NCBI GenBank assembly: GCA_023429365.1
Contig: JAEYVW010000358.1
Location: 1-7,473, forward strand
DNA from: Bacteroidota bacterium
GTDB taxonomy: Bacteria; Bacteroidota; Bacteroidia; Chitinophagales; Chitinophagaceae
Direction: 5' to 3'
DNA: 7,473 bases
Made by a program: the position numbers and the translations under genes. The notes under the pieces are model-generated. The model was not told the DNA's origin and ran no database searches. It saw nothing but the letters and a program-made list of their open reading frames with translations. This document shows positions 6,100-7,473 of this stretch, in pieces. Each line of letters opens with the position of its first letter. Within the stretch, counting starts at the first letter, position 1.

Positions 6100-6690
6100 T
6101 TAAGTATTTTTATTGAGACTCCATTCCATCATCAGGCTATCATACTTGCTGGCCTCGAGTTTCCTTTGATCGTAGTGACCAGCCAGCTTTTTTTGCCGAT
6201 AAGCCTCATATACTGTCACGGCGCAGGCCACACTAATATTCAGCGAACGAATGATCCCAACCTGTGGGATGATAAAATTCCCATCCGCAAGCGCCCTGAT
6301 CTCTTCACTTACGCCGCTGTGTTCATTACCAAAAACCAGTGCCACGCTTTTCGTAAGATCAAGCTCATACAAACCTACAGCATCAGCGCTCAAATGAGTA
6401 GTTAAAATGGATGAATAAGTGTTACGCAGGGATGAGAAACATTCCTGGGCATCCTCAAACTGGTGGACCGTTAGCCATTTCCTGGCACTGGAGGAACTTT
6501 TAGCGCCCCATTTCTTGTGCCGGGGGATCTTTGTATTGAGAATATATATATCCTGGATACCTACCGCGTCGCAGGTGCGCATTACGGCGGAAATATTATG
6601 CGGGTCAAAAACATTTTCCAATACGACGGTAATATCACCCTGTCTTTTGCTTAGCACGCCCGACAATCTTTCCAATCGTTGTGGTGTCAT
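6100..6690 (-). CDS. trmH: TrmH-family RNA 2'-O-methyltransferase (tRNA Gm18 type)
   Basis: Members of this SPOUT-class family transfer a methyl group from S-adenosylmethionine to the 2'-OH of a ribose in tRNA or rRNA in the cytoplasm. All three family motifs are present in the 196 residues. Motif 1 is HNISAVMRTCDAVGI (31-45, with Asn32 and the likely catalytic Arg38). Motif 2 is FGNEHSGVSEE (120-130). Motif 3 is IPQVGIIRSLNISVA (141-155), which forms the trefoil knot. The N-terminus (MTPQRLERLSGVLSKRQGDI) resembles E. coli TrmH, which methylates G18 of tRNA. The protein is shorter than the 229-residue E. coli enzyme, mainly at the C-terminus. No RNA-binding L30e-like N-terminal domain is present, which argues against RlmB. 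It is first in a two-gene unit with the tlpA-like gene and diverges from mmsA. The exact target base is inferred. Confidence 0.9.
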   Translation of the reverse strand: MTPQRLERLSGVLSKRQGDITVVLENVFDPHNISAVMRTCDAVGIQDIYILNTKIPRHKKWGAKSSSSARKWLTVHQFEDAQECFSSLRNTYSSILTTHLSADAVGLYELDLTKSVALVFGNEHSGVSEEIRALADGNFIIPQVGIIRSLNISVACAVTVYEAYRQKKLAGHYDQRKLEASKYDSLMMEWSLNKNT

Positions 6691-6718
6691 ACTTCAATTT
6701 CTTTAAATGGGTTCCTGC

Positions 6719-6726
6719 CAAATTAA
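6719..6726 (-). promoter_or_regulatory. Candidate -7 element for trmH-tlpA
   Basis: Read on the - strand the site is TTAATTTG, one mismatch from TAnnTTTG. A TTA lies 18 bases upstream where TTG is expected. It would place the transcript start about 22 bases before the trmH ATG. Moderate match in an AT-rich region. Confidence 0.35.
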
Positions 6727-6727
6727 G

Positions 6728-6735
6728 TATATTTA
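6728..6735 (+). promoter_or_regulatory. Candidate -7 element for mmsA
   Basis: TATATTTA is one mismatch from TAnnTTTG and lies 40 bases before the mmsA ATG. There is no clear TTG at -33; ATG at 6707-6709 is at the right distance. It sits back-to-back with the - strand candidate. Confidence 0.3.
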
Positions 6736-6775
6736 GCAGGACCGTAATTTCTTTAAAAACATCAGCTAAAAATTT

Positions 6776-7473
6776 ATGAAATACCCCCAAGTTCAGAATT
6801 TCATTGGTGGCAAATTCGTCGATTCCACCAGCGACCGCACCCTGGATATTATTTCACCCCTTGATGGTAGCCAGCTTTCGAAAGTACCATTATCAGCTGC
6901 TGCCGAATTGGACAACGCCGTAAAAGCCGCGAAAGCCGCATTCCCCGGATGGAGTAAGACACCCATCAAAGAAAGAGTACAGGTTTTTTTTCGTTATAAA
7001 TATTTACTGGAAAAGCATAGCCGCGAACTCGCCGAACTGGTACAGGAGGAAAATGGTAAAACATACTCCGAAGCCCTGGCGGAAGTAGAGAAAAGTATCG
7101 AGCTGACAGAATTTGCCACTTCATTGCCACAATTGATCACAGGCGAAATACTCGAAGTCAGCCGCGGCGTGGAATGCAGGACTGAGCATGTACCCCTGGG
7201 TGTTGTAGCGTCCATCGTGCCTTTCAACTTTCCATCCATGGTTCCCAACTGGACCATTCCCAATGCGATCGCTTTGGGAAACTGTATGATCATTAAACCT
7301 TCAGAAAAAGTGCCGCTGAGTTGCGGACGCATTGCCATGCTGTTGAAAGAAGCAGGCTTGCCAGACGGTGTGTTCAGTGTTGTCAACGGCGATAGCGAGA
7401 TCGTACAGGCTATTTGTGATCACCCGGGAATCGAAGCCGTGTCTTTTGTAGGATCAACAAAAGTGGCCAAGAT
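6776..7473 (+). CDS. mmsA: CoA-acylating methylmalonate-semialdehyde dehydrogenase, N-terminal half (cut by window end)
   Basis: The frame is open from ATG 6776 to the window edge: 232 codons plus two bases, about half of a family member of about 480-490 residues. It is an aldehyde dehydrogenase: PFNFPSMVPNWTIPNAIALGN at about 149-169 with the oxyanion-type Asn151, then IIKPSEKVP (Lys174 in the cofactor-binding motif), and FVGSTKVAK at 224-232. The MVPxW extension after PFNFP and the N-terminus (NFIGGKFVDSTSDRTLDIISPLDG) are typical of MmsA/IolA. These convert methylmalonate or malonate semialdehyde with CoA and NAD+ to propionyl-CoA or acetyl-CoA in valine, beta-alanine or inositol breakdown. 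The catalytic Cys lies beyond the window, so substrate assignment rests on the N-terminal half. A run of eight T at about 6984 does not break the frame. Divergent from trmH across an 85-base gap. Confidence 0.85.
   Translation, partial: MKYPQVQNFIGGKFVDSTSDRTLDIISPLDGSQLSKVPLSAAAELDNAVKAAKAAFPGWSKTPIKERVQVFFRYKYLLEKHSRELAELVQEENGKTYSEALAEVEKSIELTEFATSLPQLITGEILEVSRGVECRTEHVPLGVVASIVPFNFPSMVPNWTIPNAIALGNCMIIKPSEKVPLSCGRIAMLLKEAGLPDGVFSVVNGDSEIVQAICDHPGIEAVSFVGSTKVAK

Larger units (their letters stand above)
6713..6741. promoter_or_regulatory. 29-base imperfect dyad, possible operator in divergent promoter
   Basis: The arms TCCTGC (6713-6718) and GCAGGA (6736-6741) are inverted copies. After one mismatch, AAAT (6720-6723) pairs with ATTT (6731-6734). 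Around the centre at 6727, 11 of 14 symmetric positions match. The dyad covers the candidate -7 elements of both divergent genes, so a dimeric regulator bound here could act on both. A hairpin in the mmsA leader is a less likely reading, because the dyad seems to lie at or upstream of the start site. Confidence 0.45.
6696..6757. repeat. Pair of 12-base direct repeats flanking a dyad
   Basis: AATTTCTTTAAA occurs at 6696-6707 and again at 6746-6757, exactly 50 bases apart, within the trmH-mmsA gap. The midpoint between the copies (6726.5) nearly coincides with the centre of the dyad at 6713-6741. Confidence 0.7.

Noticed and set aside
6980..6995. Run of eight T inside mmsA as a possible frameshift
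   Set aside because: The frame reads VQVFFRYKYLLEK straight through with family-like sequence on both sides.

Overview
This window looks like core chromosome from a member of the Bacteroidota, probably the Chitinophagaceae or a close relative. I infer this from gene content and order: an RpoN-type regulator end, then an LptE-like lipoprotein, an acidic TPR protein, SecG and MltG. Starts preceded by A-rich sequence rather than clear Shine-Dalgarno sites, and a TAAATTTG element of the Bacteroidota -7 type (TAnnTTTG), agree with this. No species can be assigned from the sequence alone. No rRNA, tRNA, CRISPR array, insertion sequence or phage gene is visible.

Left block, + strand, 1 to about 4442. 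The 3' end of a sigma-54-dependent regulator (Fis-type helix-turn-helix) overlaps the start of an LptE-like LPS-assembly lipoprotein. An acidic repeat protein with a C-terminal TPR follows, and then secG one base later. A strong intrinsic terminator closes this unit at about 2384-2411. A second unit holds mltG (endolytic murein transglycosylase) and a YihY/BrkB-family membrane protein, joined by an ATGA overlap. The theme of the block is envelope building: LPS transport, protein export and peptidoglycan processing.

Middle block, 4443 to 5604. A secreted thioredoxin-like (redoxin) protein has its own terminator. After it comes a putative 62-residue two-helix membrane protein behind a good match to a Bacteroidota promoter. 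No stretch longer than 300 bases lacks a gene; the longest, 5200-5380, holds that terminator and promoter.

Right block. On the - strand, trmH (tRNA/rRNA 2'-O-methyltransferase family) and a secreted TlpA-like thioredoxin lie 9 bases apart and probably form an operon. Diverging from them on the + strand is the 5' half of a CoA-acylating methylmalonate-semialdehyde dehydrogenase (mmsA-like), cut by the window edge. The 85-base gap between trmH and mmsA is the most structured non-coding DNA here: a 29-base dyad spanning two back-to-back -7-like elements, flanked symmetrically by a 12-base direct repeat. This suggests a shared operator, but that is inference.

I found no convincing undescribed multi-gene system. 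The observations most worth checking are the operator-like divergent promoter, the 12-13-residue acidic repeats, the atypical lipobox of the LptE-like protein and the small membrane ORF.
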